A stretch of 64,000 nt of DNA from Burkholderia ubonensis (GCF_001718695.1 NZ_CP013420.1:2480001-2544000); one strand, 5' to 3'; numbered from the stretch's first letter, positions 15,112 through 27,099 are shown. Program-made: numbers and translations. Notes: generated by a model not told the origin, from the letters alone.

Positions 15112-18100
15112 ATGAGCCCGACAAAACCTGGAAGCGAAATCCGTCGACTAATCGCACAACTAGCTGACACGATCCACATTGACGATCTCGCCGAGCGGTT
15201 GGGAATTCCGGTAAGGCGTGTAGGCGGCCGTTCGTATGCGCAATGTATATTCCATAACGACACCAACCCATCCATGGCGCTGTATCCGGGTACACCACGA
15301 GATAAGGCGCATTACCACTGCTTTGTCTGCGACGCTCACGGCGATATCTTCGAACTAGTCAAACAGTCGAAAGGATTGGACTTTGTCGAGGCGGTGCGCT
15401 GGCTGGCGTCGTCCTATGGATTAGCGTCGCCAGCACTAGTAAGTGGTGCATCAGCAAGAAAGTCTCCGATAACAAGAGGTCGGGCGATCGTCGAACCGAC
15501 GTCCGCAGATACCGGCGTTCTCGAGCGCGTCGCCGGGGTGTACAGGCAGAAGGATACGAAAGCACTTGAGGGATGGTTGAAGGCTCGCGCGCTGCCCAAG
15601 GAAATCGCTGCCGCGGCAGAGTTGGGTTTTGCTGCCCCGGCTACACTCGTGAATTATGTTGAGAACAGTCGATCTGATTTCGGCGCATTCAGGGAACTGC
15701 TCGGTCAATTGCAAAGTGCAGGCCTAATACGCTCTGAAAGAAAGAAGTTAGATGTTATCGCTGCCGAGACTTATCTAAATCTCGGTGGGCAATATAGAGA
15801 TTTCTTTAACGACAGTCGGGTGATTTTTCCAATAAGGGACGCTTCAGGGCGAATGTTGGGATTTGCAGGGAGAAGGTTAAACGAGTCGCCCGCGCCGAAG
15901 TATCTCTATTCGCCGAACCTGCCTAAATCGCAGGTGCTCTATCGAGCGGATTTCGCGCTTGCCAAAATCAAAGCCCACTTAGCCGACGGTGCCAAGCCAG
16001 TGGTATACGTTTGCGAAGGACTAGTCGATGCTTTGAGGCTCGAAAGCATTGGCTTGTCCGCCGTGGCAGTTCTCGGCTCGCGCATGTCGGACGCTCAAGC
16101 TCGAATCCTAATCGATTTCGCGGGTACGTTGCCCGATATGGCTCCCCTGCAGGTCCGATTCTTCCTAGACCAGGATGGGGCCGGCTTGAAAGGGGCGACA
16201 GCATCCATACAAACTGTCCTTAAACTTGATAAGGACGTCCGCCTAGAGTTAGGGTTCGTCTGGCCAATTGACGGTCAATTGGCTCATTCGCAATCGCTTC
16301 CAATTAAGGATCCGGACGATTTACTCAGAATGTTCGATGAACCGGGGCCGGCAATTGCATATCTTAACCGTTCCACCCACCCGGTCGCGGTAGCGCTTCT
16401 GGCTGAGCGGCTCAGGGTTCCGCCGGTAGACATCCTAGAAGACAACCGCTGGGAAACGATTCCCATTGGAGCGAAATATCGCCTAGCTGTACTACTCGAG
16501 AGCTTGGCAGGTGGTCTTGTCGATCGCGTCCTGACAACGGGAACGGCACAATCCGGCTCATACGGCAAGTGGCATCAAGATGTCTGGCGATTTATTCAGA
16601 ATCCGCTTCCTACACGTGTTGGACTACCGATCCAGTCTGCGGAAGAAATCGTCCTGCAACTGAATATCGCGCGTGAACTCGCTCAGGCGGGCGCAAACAA
16701 AGGCGAGGTGCTTTCGGATATAGCGGCATGGAGGCGCGTATCACTTGCCGCCACCGCGTTTAACGAAGGTCTCATAACGCGGCTCCAGCAAGTCCAGTTT
16801 CAGCCGATCGAGCCTTTCGACGCCGTCGTCGTGTCGAGAGGATTTGGCAAGGATGAAGAACGCCTCAAGGCAATGCCGTGCCTTGAGGATTTGATCGTAC
16901 AGCAGTACTTAATGAATGAACTGCTCACGGAGCGCCTAGACGACGGTTCCGAGTCAAAATTTAGCAATCATATTCCGGCCGTTCGCTACTACCGCTCAAT
17001 TGATCACGTGCGCACAACTGGCGAACCAGGAGGAACTGAACATAGCGAAACGCTGAGTTTTGCGTATCAAGTCGACATGGATGCGCTAGAGGGCCGCTCT
17101 CCTCCAGGCGAAGGCGGAATGTTTCGTCCATATTTCGAGTGCTGGCGCGGCTTCATCTCTTCGCTGCTGAGGCAGGGGCGAGCGATGAGCCATGTTCATA
17201 TGGTCCGTCTAGATTTGAAGAGATACTACGATCGCATAACGCGTATCGTCGTAAAAGACATTTTGGGTAGCAGTATTGAGTCAGCGTACAAAAGCCTAGG
17301 TGATAGTCGCGAGGCCTTCGTTCCGCTCTTTCGCCCTACGGGACTGCAAGCCGAGCGTCAACATGCTGCTATCGATTTTCTTCTGGATCAGAGCTTCGGA
17401 TTTTACTACTACCATCCGAACACGGGACATCCGATAGCATCCGATCGGGAGAAGGGCATACCACAGGGGCCAGTGCTGTCCGCGTGGCTCGGAAATATTA
17501 TTCTCTTCAAGCTTGACGCTGTGATGCGTGCAAAGCTACAGGAGCTTAACCTCGACCAAGTTGTTCGGGCTGGTTACGCGAGATATGTCGATGACGTGGT
17601 CATTTTGGCCGAAAATCAAGGAATACTCGATGTTCTGAGAGCGGCCGCTGAGGATGTCGCTCGCACTCTACAGCTTGAACTGATTTCGAAAGAAAATTTC
17701 GCGCCAATGTCAGCGGAGGAATTTTCACAGCATCTAACTGCTGGCCGCGCACTACCGGCCTATGGTCCGCGAGAAGAGGCGCTACTCCTTGAATCTGGTG
17801 ATGGCGACGCCGGCTGGGGTATGTGGCAGACCGAGGGGCCACGCCGGCAAACATCGTTGGAGCTTCTTCGGGATTCTCGGCTGTACGCCATGCCGGCCGA
17901 TACGGTTCTGGATCAAGTTTACACGGCACTGAGGGCCGATGATTTGCGACCGGCGGAACTAGGGAAAGCTTCGCGCTGGTTGTGGTATCAAGCTGCGCTG
18001 TCGTTCAAGGAAACTCAATATAGTGCGCAAGATGTCATTGCGTGCTACTGGAAGCTTTGGGGTACCGTAACTTCAGGCGCACCTTTTACACTAGATGTAC

Positions 18101-21100
18101 GAGTTCCTTGGGATGATCCGGCATTCCATGCGATCGAAGGATTGGAGAATCTGTTCGAGAGGGCAAACCATGTCGAATTTGGTTTGACACCAGAAGAATC
18201 AATTGAACGAACAAGGTGTATCGCTGGCCTGGCGCGCGTAGCCCGCTCTCTGGAGTTCGCGCGAATGTTTGAACAGACCGACCGCGAAGATGCGCCCCCA
18301 GGATGGGGACACGGGACAGAGCGCTTGCGTCGAATGTTTTTCCAGCGTGTCATCTGCATGCGCTGGAAAGCCGCGTGTTTGACCGATGACGCTCCCGTGG
18401 CTGATTCTCGCAACGAAACAGCCCAGATTTTGCTCCATCATCTTGGCGACCCACTGCGCGCTTCGCTACGGCGATCACTTATTACAGATGCGGAAACTTG
18501 GAGGACCGGTACAACGGGTGTCGCAGTAACCTCTAGTGGCCAGTCTGAATTCAATGTGTTGAGTGACGGGTTTCAATGGATCCATCGAGCGATCGCAGCG
18601 CTGGCATCTGAGACGGATTTCTTAGAAGCGGATCCGCTATCAGGGTTTGATAGTGACCTCGAAAGGATGGAGCGGTGGCTGAGGGACGATAGAGCAGCGC
18701 ATTTTTCGGTTACGCACGATAGGTTTCTGCCGTTGCTGCGCGGTCTATTGCCGAATGATGATGATCCATTCAACACGCTTGGGCGGCAAAAGCAGGACGG
18801 CGAGACTACTTTGCTCTCTCTCCAGACGCTTGCCGCTATCGCGCCGAGACAGCATCTGGCAAAGTTGCTCTCAAGACGAGGACACTTGCTACAGGGCGGC
18901 GGAGAAAAGCTCCCCCTTCCGCCCTTACCAGGCGTGCCTGCGAGAGGGCTACTTCTCATTTCTCATACCGAGAGAGATGGCAATTGGGCAAAAATCTCGA
19001 CCGTATGGTGGGTTACGCCCCAACGAGACGATGCGGAAACGTTGCTTCCTAGCTTCCGCGTTGCGTCCACGAGCGGAACCGTTGAAGAAATCGCGCTCGA
19101 TTGGCGGCAAGTCCAAGGGGTGGATGGGCTTCAAATGTATAGCGCGGCATGGGCTGCGGACAACTCGCCTGCTTACGCGCTGTTGCAACCTCCTGCGTTA
19201 TCAATAACCACCCGCTGTTTGGCGTGGATCGCAGATGCTTACGAGTCGATCGCAAAGTTAAATCATATTGTCGGGAAAGATATGTCGATCGACGGTGCCG
19301 AGTTTGCACCGGCTTGGCCATATCTGGTCGTCAACTCGCGTCCCGAGAGCCGCGACGAGACCTCATTAAAGCTGACACTACTCTCGCCGCGTTATCCGCG
19401 GTCGTCGCTTGACGGTCTGGCATTCGTGCGCAACGGCGCGCGGGGCTTGCAGACCTACGACGTGCCGGAACTATATGGTCGACATTGGCGAGCTGGTGTT
19501 CTTCTGTCCGATTTATTCGGGTTTCGAAGCGATCTCGATCAGTACGCTTCATTGAACCCACTCGCTCTTGGTCATCACGACGCCGCTGATAACCTCGATC
19601 CTGCCGCGCATCTTCTTCGTAACGTTCTTCGTAAGTTACGAGGAGCATACGTAAACGGACGTGTACTCCAATCCCCGCCGGGGCGAGATTACATTCCTGC
19701 ATCCATTGCCCGATCACTTGACCTGTTACGAAAGTTCCCGGTTGACGGGGAATACCACAACGCGATGGCCTACGTGCTTTCTAGCGAAGCCGAGACCGCT
19801 GGAATGCGGACACGCCTCGCGACTGACGTGTCGCTGAATTATCCTGGCATCGTGGGAGCTTTCTTCGAGCAGGTCGCCATACGCGTCGTTAGCCGGATAC
19901 AGCTAGGTTGGCTCGGTCAACTCTCTGAGTCGAATACTACCAACACACTATCGACAGAACGCATTCTGCCGCGGACATACTGGTCTCTAGCCAATAGATT
20001 TTCGTCATTGCGTTCGGCCACAGAGCCTATCGGAGAGCAAGAGCGAAGCCTCACCGTGCTGGTCTCAGGATTGCGGCTTGCAGCGATATCGGCGTGGTTA
20101 CGTGAGCTGACGTTTTCGGTGGAGGCCCTTCCAAGAAAGGAGGAATGGCCACTCCCCCTCGATGGTGAAGTCGCCGAAGTATGGCAAATTGAGGAGAGAG
20201 GTTTTCTTTTCGATCGGCCTGACGGATCTGTTAGCGTTCTTACAGAGTTCTTCCAAAAAAAAGTAGCCGAAGGTGCATCGGAGCGGGCATTCGCGAACGT
20301 TACCCCGCTCGGTTGGCTAGTTTTGCTGGCGGGGCGAATTGGTCTGATCAACGGATTAATGAAAAGACCGGTGATGCGCGAGTGGAGTATTGATCAAGTT
20401 GATCGTACAAAAGCGCTGGCAACTAGCCTTTCGGCAGTTGCATCTACGACTGTTGAAGATGGAGATGGTGTACATCCCGACTGGCCGTTTGAATGCGATC
20501 GCGCAGCTGTGCTTGAGCAATGGGCGGAATTTTCGTTTGCTTCGAGCACAGTCATCGTCGGCGAATTCGAGGCGAATATCGGCCTCAATCATACTTCTCG
20601 GGTAGTCGGGCAGTGGAAACTTAATCCTGCGGATCGCAGCTTCACCGATTCAGGCGGAGCTAAATGGGGCGTCGCACCGTGGCAGATTCTATTGGGTGGA
20701 GGCACAAAACCAGAGCGGGTTACGATAGGCAGGCAAATCCTCGGTATCTGGGATGAAACACGAGACGCGGAAGGAAGCCTTTTAATCGTCGCTGCGCGCG
20801 ATACACGGCTTGGCAAATTGCTCAACGAGGAGGCTTTCGCTCGTAAAGACTCACAAGGCGACGTTGCATCGGACACGCCCGGAAGCCCATCCGAAACGGC
20901 TAGTGGTGACGTATTCGAGACTGGCATTCATATAACGGACAAGGCGTCTGAAAAGAGTAGCCAAGCCGACAACAGGCAAGAATCGCGTTCGTCGATCAAT
21001 GAGTTACGCTCGACTGATGATGCGTTGCGGGGAGCCCCGCAGATCTCCACTCCTTCCGGTTCATCGTCATTGGGTCGACGGAATGATTGGCGGACGTTGC

Positions 21101-22839
21101 AGCAGAACACGTGGCAGTTGAGGCGTGCGAAGTCGCCAGGACACGTGCGTATTGCGCTGATGCAATGGGAGCTGGATGAAACCTATCATCATCCGGCAAT
21201 CGATGCGGACAAATGGGACAAGAAATGGCCACCACGGAGGGAGCCGGTCGGAGGAATTTCGAAGCCACTTTTACCCTTTGAAGCGAGCGCGATCGAATAT
21301 CGTCGCAGGCAGTTTCTCACTGAGGCGCTAACCGCATGCGAAAGCTTTAATGTGGATGTTTTAGTACTTCCGGAGTACTCGGTTAGACCTGATACTGTCG
21401 GTTGGCTGAAAAACCAGCTGCAGCTAAGGACGGGGGCGCCTTCGATACTGGCCGGCACCTACAAGTTGCATGGTCGATCGTCAGATCTGAACTTCGAAAA
21501 GGTATATCGGGAGATTCTCGGTTTAGCCGAATATCAGAAGACATTCGAATCGTCGTCTGTCGTCACGAAGGGAAGCACCGGAGGTTACATTTCTGGCGAG
21601 CACAGTGCGGTACTAACCATGCTATCGCCTTTGGAATTGGAGAACGGAGAACGAGTTGTCTGTACCTTCTCGCGGCGCAAGAAATATCCATCACTCGCAG
21701 CCGCCGAAGTCTTTAATCCTCCTTTGGAACCGCTGGAGCCGCTCTTTTCGAGTTCTGGGCTGTTGCACGAATTAGAGCATCGTTCCAAGGGAGGCCTTCG
21801 TTCTGCCACTTCACAGGCGGTATCGGCAGCCGAAATACTCCATTACGTCGGAAAACTGCGACATCTGGAATGTTTCGCAGAATTTGTGTGCTCAGAGCTG
21901 TTCTTGCCAATGAGCCTCGCCAACCATCAAACGCTCGCTGTAGAACTGCATAAACTGGCGCGTCGATTCGGTGCAAGACTGGATGAGGAGGCCGCGATGA
22001 TGCAAGTACAGTATGACATAGCTAACGTTGCGAGATTTCTGGGCATCTCTGATACAACAGCGTCGATGAAGCGACGTTCAATTCTGCTGGTGCCAGCGAT
22101 GACGACCAGATCGGCCGACTATTGGATCTTTGGCCAAGCCGCTTTGCTCGCCGGTGGCGCGACAACTGTCTTTTGCAACGCCGTCGATAGCCATTCGGTC
22201 GGCGGAAGTTGCTTTATTGGGCGAAATAGTTGGAATGGCGGCGGGCACAACGTCCACCGCGACACGAACATAACTCCTTATGCGGGGTGGTCAAAGGGTA
22301 TTTACTACAACAGTCGCTCCGACGCTCTTGGCGATAGTGAGCAGGCGATGGTCATCGCCGACGTTGACCCGCTCTTTATGCAGGAAGGCAAGCCAAGGCC
22401 GCAGGCGCTCGCGAATCCACTTCAGCTCGTTGCTTACTTGCCTATTGTGGAGGTTGACGAAAATAAATCGCCGAAATTTGGATCTGACTTGCACGACAGA
22501 CTAGCTTCGCTGGTCCCATCACAAATCTGGAGCCGCATCGTTGAGCCTACAGTTCCGGGTATTAGGGAATTGAAGGAATGCATTTCGACACAACTCGCGG
22601 CCAAGGACAAATCGACGGATCCGAAAAAAAGCTTGGCGGTGCCCTTCAACGAACGCTTTAGCCATTGGGAAAATTATTGGAACACAAATGTCTTCGTTGG
22701 AATGCCGCCAGCGCTTGTGGATTGGCTGTGGGTGGAGAGTACACCACCCACTCAAGCAACTCGGGGAGCCGAGATCTTTGTTCCAGGGTACTCAGATGAC
22801 GATCTATCACCGATGCCAACCGATCACTCCATCCGATAA
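15112..22839 (+). CDS. CHC2 zinc finger-TOPRIM-reverse transcriptase-nitrilase fusion protein (nitrilase-type defence RT-like)
   Basis: This single protein of 2575 residues has, in order: a DnaG-like CHC2 zinc finger (C45, H48, C70, C73); a TOPRIM domain (E302-G303, D353-x-D355); a reverse transcriptase with motif A at D701 (RLDLKRYYDR), motif B QGPVLS (785-790) and motif C YVDD (825-828); about 1,150 residues with no recognised domain; and a C-terminal carbon-nitrogen hydrolase with the nitrilase triad E2088 (LPEYS), K2190/K2191 (RRKKY) and C2260 (FVCSEL). Nitrilase-linked RTs of the UG/DRT class are anti-phage systems. A primase-like front end on one is unusual to me. The ATG lacks a clear binding site. 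The gene ends 322 bp from gyrB and is convergent with it. A defence role is inferred. Confidence 0.9.
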   Translation: MSPTKPGSEIRRLIAQLADTIHIDDLAERLGIPVRRVGGRSYAQCIFHNDTNPSMALYPGTPRDKAHYHCFVCDAHGDIFELVKQSKGLDFVEAVRWLASSYGLASPALVSGASARKSPITRGRAIVEPTSADTGVLERVAGVYRQKDTKALEGWLKARALPKEIAAAAELGFAAPATLVNYVENSRSDFGAFRELLGQLQSAGLIRSERKKLDVIAAETYLNLGGQYRDFFNDSRVIFPIRDASGRMLGFAGRRLNESPAPKYLYSPNLPKSQVLYRADFALAKIKAHLADGAKPVVYVCEGLVDALRLESIGLSAVAVLGSRMSDAQARILIDFAGTLPDMAPLQVRFFLDQDGAGLKGATASIQTVLKLDKDVRLELGFVWPIDGQLAHSQSLPIKDPDDLLRMFDEPGPAIAYLNRSTHPVAVALLAERLRVPPVDILEDNRWETIPIGAKYRLAVLLESLAGGLVDRVLTTGTAQSGSYGKWHQDVWRFIQNPLPTRVGLPIQSAEEIVLQLNIARELAQAGANKGEVLSDIAAWRRVSLAATAFNEGLITRLQQVQFQPIEPFDAVVVSRGFGKDEERLKAMPCLEDLIVQQYLMNELLTERLDDGSESKFSNHIPAVRYYRSIDHVRTTGEPGGTEHSETLSFAYQVDMDALEGRSPPGEGGMFRPYFECWRGFISSLLRQGRAMSHVHMVRLDLKRYYDRITRIVVKDILGSSIESAYKSLGDSREAFVPLFRPTGLQAERQHAAIDFLLDQSFGFYYYHPNTGHPIASDREKGIPQGPVLSAWLGNIILFKLDAVMRAKLQELNLDQVVRAGYARYVDDVVILAENQGILDVLRAAAEDVARTLQLELISKENFAPMSAEEFSQHLTAGRALPAYGPREEALLLESGDGDAGWGMWQTEGPRRQTSLELLRDSRLYAMPADTVLDQVYTALRADDLRPAELGKASRWLWYQAALSFKETQYSAQDVIACYWKLWGTVTSGAPFTLDVRVPWDDPAFHAIEGLENLFERANHVEFGLTPEESIERTRCIAGLARVARSLEFARMFEQTDREDAPPGWGHGTERLRRMFFQRVICMRWKAACLTDDAPVADSRNETAQILLHHLGDPLRASLRRSLITDAETWRTGTTGVAVTSSGQSEFNVLSDGFQWIHRAIAALASETDFLEADPLSGFDSDLERMERWLRDDRAAHFSVTHDRFLPLLRGLLPNDDDPFNTLGRQKQDGETTLLSLQTLAAIAPRQHLAKLLSRRGHLLQGGGEKLPLPPLPGVPARGLLLISHTERDGNWAKISTVWWVTPQRDDAETLLPSFRVASTSGTVEEIALDWRQVQGVDGLQMYSAAWAADNSPAYALLQPPALSITTRCLAWIADAYESIAKLNHIVGKDMSIDGAEFAPAWPYLVVNSRPESRDETSLKLTLLSPRYPRSSLDGLAFVRNGARGLQTYDVPELYGRHWRAGVLLSDLFGFRSDLDQYASLNPLALGHHDAADNLDPAAHLLRNVLRKLRGAYVNGRVLQSPPGRDYIPASIARSLDLLRKFPVDGEYHNAMAYVLSSEAETAGMRTRLATDVSLNYPGIVGAFFEQVAIRVVSRIQLGWLGQLSESNTTNTLSTERILPRTYWSLANRFSSLRSATEPIGEQERSLTVLVSGLRLAAISAWLRELTFSVEALPRKEEWPLPLDGEVAEVWQIEERGFLFDRPDGSVSVLTEFFQKKVAEGASERAFANVTPLGWLVLLAGRIGLINGLMKRPVMREWSIDQVDRTKALATSLSAVASTTVEDGDGVHPDWPFECDRAAVLEQWAEFSFASSTVIVGEFEANIGLNHTSRVVGQWKLNPADRSFTDSGGAKWGVAPWQILLGGGTKPERVTIGRQILGIWDETRDAEGSLLIVAARDTRLGKLLNEEAFARKDSQGDVASDTPGSPSETASGDVFETGIHITDKASEKSSQADNRQESRSSINELRSTDDALRGAPQISTPSGSSSLGRRNDWRTLQQNTWQLRRAKSPGHVRIALMQWELDETYHHPAIDADKWDKKWPPRREPVGGISKPLLPFEASAIEYRRRQFLTEALTACESFNVDVLVLPEYSVRPDTVGWLKNQLQLRTGAPSILAGTYKLHGRSSDLNFEKVYREILGLAEYQKTFESSSVVTKGSTGGYISGEHSAVLTMLSPLELENGERVVCTFSRRKKYPSLAAAEVFNPPLEPLEPLFSSSGLLHELEHRSKGGLRSATSQAVSAAEILHYVGKLRHLECFAEFVCSELFLPMSLANHQTLAVELHKLARRFGARLDEEAAMMQVQYDIANVARFLGISDTTASMKRRSILLVPAMTTRSADYWIFGQAALLAGGATTVFCNAVDSHSVGGSCFIGRNSWNGGGHNVHRDTNITPYAGWSKGIYYNSRSDALGDSEQAMVIADVDPLFMQEGKPRPQALANPLQLVAYLPIVEVDENKSPKFGSDLHDRLASLVPSQIWSRIVEPTVPGIRELKECISTQLAAKDKSTDPKKSLAVPFNERFSHWENYWNTNVFVGMPPALVDWLWVESTPPTQATRGAEIFVPGYSDDDLSPMPTDHSIR

Positions 22840-22862
22840 CGCACGACCTTTGTGAAACTAGA

Positions 22863-22894
22863 TGGGTAGCCCAGCTTCGAAGCTGGGCTACCCA
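22863..22894. terminator. 32-bp perfect palindrome after the RT gene
   Basis: The sequence TGGGTAGCCCAGCTTC reads the same on both strands when joined to its complement, giving an uninterrupted 16-bp-armed palindrome 23 bp after the RT stop. As RNA it folds into a very stable hairpin. No U-run follows, so it may be a transcription barrier, a 3'-end stabiliser or a repeat-type element rather than a classical terminator. Confidence 0.6.
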
Positions 22895-22928
22895 AAGCCG
22901 TTCGATCTATTGGTCGCGATCGTTCCCG

Positions 22929-22946
22929 CTGTCCGTCAAAGGACAG
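22929..22946. repeat. CTGTCC-N6-GGACAG inverted repeat
   Basis: This is the inverted repeat CTGTCC-gtcaaa-GGACAG. The same half-sites with the same 6-bp spacing (TGTCC-N6-GGACA) occur at 14108-14123, so the two copies bracket the XRE-RT unit. It may be a regulator-binding or recombinase-binding site. Confidence 0.45.
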
Positions 22947-23079
22947 TGTCACGAACGATGATCGATGTGCGGGGAAAAGCCGGTTCAGTGCCTTAGACGT
23001 TTCGTGCCAACAATTGCCGGCGCCGCGAGACGTGAACGCCAACTACTGCCTGCAACGCCATCCGAACTTGTCGTCAGGG

Positions 23080-23152
23080 TAGTCACACGAATTCCGTTTT
23101 TCCGGTCTCATGCGAGGCGCCCTAGTCTCACTAATTCCGTTTCCCTGCACTA
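23080..23152 (-). repeat. imperfect direct repeats next to gyrB, candidate Tn7-like right end
   Basis: TAGTCACACGAATTCCGTTT at 23080 and TAGTCTCACTAATTCCGTTT at 23123 differ at two of 20 positions and lie 43 bp apart. They are followed by CTGCACTACA, ending at about 23152. Read on the minus strand, the candidate end starts TGTAGTGCAG and carries two transposase-site-like repeats within 80 bp, as Tn7-family ends do. The 3' end of gyrB is 10 bp away. The rest of 22840-23161 shows no gene. Confidence 0.4.
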
Positions 23153-23161
23153 CATTCGCTG

Positions 23162-25663
<2,502 letters not shown>

Positions 25664-25688
25664 TCAAGCGGCGGCGCGGTGCGCATCT

Positions 25689-25697
25689 TGTGGATAA
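25689..25697 (-). promoter_or_regulatory. DnaA box in the dnaN-gyrB gap
   Basis: TTATCCACA is present on the minus strand, 53 bp upstream of gyrB. It is a perfect consensus DnaA box and may couple gyrB expression or initiation to DnaA level. Confidence 0.6.
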
Positions 25698-25773
25698 CGC
25701 CGGGCCGCTCCAGTTTTCCTGACCCGTCCAGGGCGCCGGCCCGGCGCCGAAAGGAGGGGTTTTAGATTCGCCA

Positions 25774-25801
25774 TAAAAACGCCAAAGGGGCTTGCCGCCC
25801 C
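25774..25801 (-). terminator. intrinsic terminator after dnaN
   Basis: On the minus strand GGGGC-ggcaa-GCCCC (25787-25801) is followed by TTTGGCGTTTTTAT, a hairpin and U-rich tail just downstream of the dnaN stop. It would partly separate dnaN from gyrB transcription. Confidence 0.55.
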
Positions 25802-25828
25802 CTGGTGTGTGTCGTGATGTCGCGCGCG

Positions 25829-26935
25829 TCAGATGCGCATCGGCATCACGACATACTTGAACTCGTCGTTCTCGGGCACCGTGATCAGGGCGCTCGAGCT
25901 GGCGTCGCCGAGGCTCACCTGCACGGTGTCGACCTTCAGGTTCGCGAGCACGTCGAGGAGATAGGTGACGTTGAAGCCGATGTCGACGGTGTCGCCCTGG
26001 TAGGCGATTTCCAGCTCTTCCTGCGCCTCTTCCTGGTCGGCGTTGGTCGACATGATCTTCAGCTGGCCCGGCGCGATGATGCAGCGCACGCCCTTGAACT
26101 TGTCCGAGGTCAGGATCGCCGCGCGCTGCAGCGAACGCTGCAGTTCCTCGCGGCCGATCTCGAACGTGTTCTTGTGCGCCTTCGGGATCACGCGCTGGAA
26201 GTCGGGGAACTTGCCCTCGACCAGCTTCGACACGAGCTCGACCTGGCCGAACGTGAACTTCGCCTGGGTCTGCGCGATGTCGATGGTGACGGTGTCGTCG
26301 ATGTCCTCGAGCAGGCGCTGCAGTTCGAGGATGGTCTTGCGGGGCACGATCACTTCCTGGCGGCCGAATGCGCCGCCCTCGATCTTCATCGACGAGAACG
26401 CGAGGCGGTGGCCGTCGGTCGCAACGGCCATCAGCTGGTCGCCGTCGACGACGAGCAGCATGCCGTTCAGGTAATAGCGGATGTCCTGCTGCGCCATCGC
26501 GAAGTGCACCATGCCGAGCAACTGGCGGAACGACTTCTGCGGGACGCTGAGGCTCGCGCCGAAATCCTTCGCCTGCGCGACGGTCGGGAACTCGTCGGCC
26601 GCGAGCGTCTGCAGTGCGAAGCGGCTCTTGCCCGACTGGACGGTCAGGCGCTTGTCGGCGAGCGACAGCGTGACCTGGCCGTCAGGCATCGCGCGCAGGA
26701 TGTCGAGCAGCTTGCGGGCGGCAACGGTGGTCGCGACCTGGTCGTTGCCGACGCCGAAATCGGCGCGCGTGGTGATTTGCAGCTCCAGGTCGGTCGACAG
26801 GAACGAAACGTCCGCGCCGTTCTTGGTGATCAGCAGATTGGCGAGGATCGGCAACGTATGGCGGCGTTCGACGATGCCGCTGACCGTTTGCAGCGGCCTG
26901 AGGAGGGTGTCTCGTTCGGTCTTGACCAGTTGCAT
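25829..26935 (-). CDS. dnaN: DNA polymerase III sliding clamp (beta subunit)
   Basis: The clamp has 368 residues and encircles DNA to hold polymerase III on its template. Hallmarks are the start MQLVKTERDTLLRPLQTVSG, the middle segment LNGMLLVVDGDQLMAVATDG, and the ending with the family's VMPMRI. The ATG at 26935 is chosen because the protein then begins as its relatives do; the frame extends to 26977 without a reason to use it. It lies 164 bp downstream of the dnaA stop. Confidence 0.97.
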   Translation of the reverse strand: MQLVKTERDTLLRPLQTVSGIVERRHTLPILANLLITKNGADVSFLSTDLELQITTRADFGVGNDQVATTVAARKLLDILRAMPDGQVTLSLADKRLTVQSGKSRFALQTLAADEFPTVAQAKDFGASLSVPQKSFRQLLGMVHFAMAQQDIRYYLNGMLLVVDGDQLMAVATDGHRLAFSSMKIEGGAFGRQEVIVPRKTILELQRLLEDIDDTVTIDIAQTQAKFTFGQVELVSKLVEGKFPDFQRVIPKAHKNTFEIGREELQRSLQRAAILTSDKFKGVRCIIAPGQLKIMSTNADQEEAQEELEIAYQGDTVDIGFNVTYLLDVLANLKVDTVQVSLGDASSSALITVPENDEFKYVVMPMRI

Positions 26936-27099
26936 AGAGTTCCTTCGTTGAGATAACGGCCTGCAGCAGCCTCGCAACGCCCCGCCGGCCGGGCTCTTGG
27001 CCCTTGGCCGCCGGAGCGGTCAAACCTGTATTGTGCCTCAAAACCGAACCGCCCCCCTTAAATTGGGGCGGACGCCGAATTCTCAACCCGGCGCGCCGG

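Larger units (their letters stand above)
1..23152. mobile_element. Tn7-like transposon / defence island, left end outside the window
   Basis: The stretch holds tnsA-tnsB-tnsC-tniQ-tniQ homologues, defence-like cargo and lower GC than the flanking core chromosome. Its right boundary is inferred. The first core gene is gyrB (its stop is at 23162), and just outside it are two imperfect 19-bp direct repeats at 23080 and 23123, followed by an ACA terminus at about 23152. Read inwards on the minus strand, this terminus begins TGTAGTGCAG. Tn7-family elements start with TGT and carry repeated TnsB sites, so this is a candidate right end. A second possibility is that the end lies near 14.1 kb, just upstream of tnsA, with the RT unit as a separate insertion. 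The left end is not in the window. Confidence 0.6.

Noticed and set aside
15112..22839. Reading the RT as a group II intron or retron RT
   Set aside because: No maturase or intron ends are visible, and the nitrilase and TOPRIM domains fit the UG/DRT type better than a retron.
1..23161. CRISPR-associated transposon
   Set aside because: No CRISPR repeats and no Cas genes were found in the window; target selection seems to rely on TniQ only.
1..23161. Integrase-driven genomic island at a tRNA gene
   Set aside because: No tyrosine or serine integrase is seen, and the only tRNA (47.8 kb) is far away.
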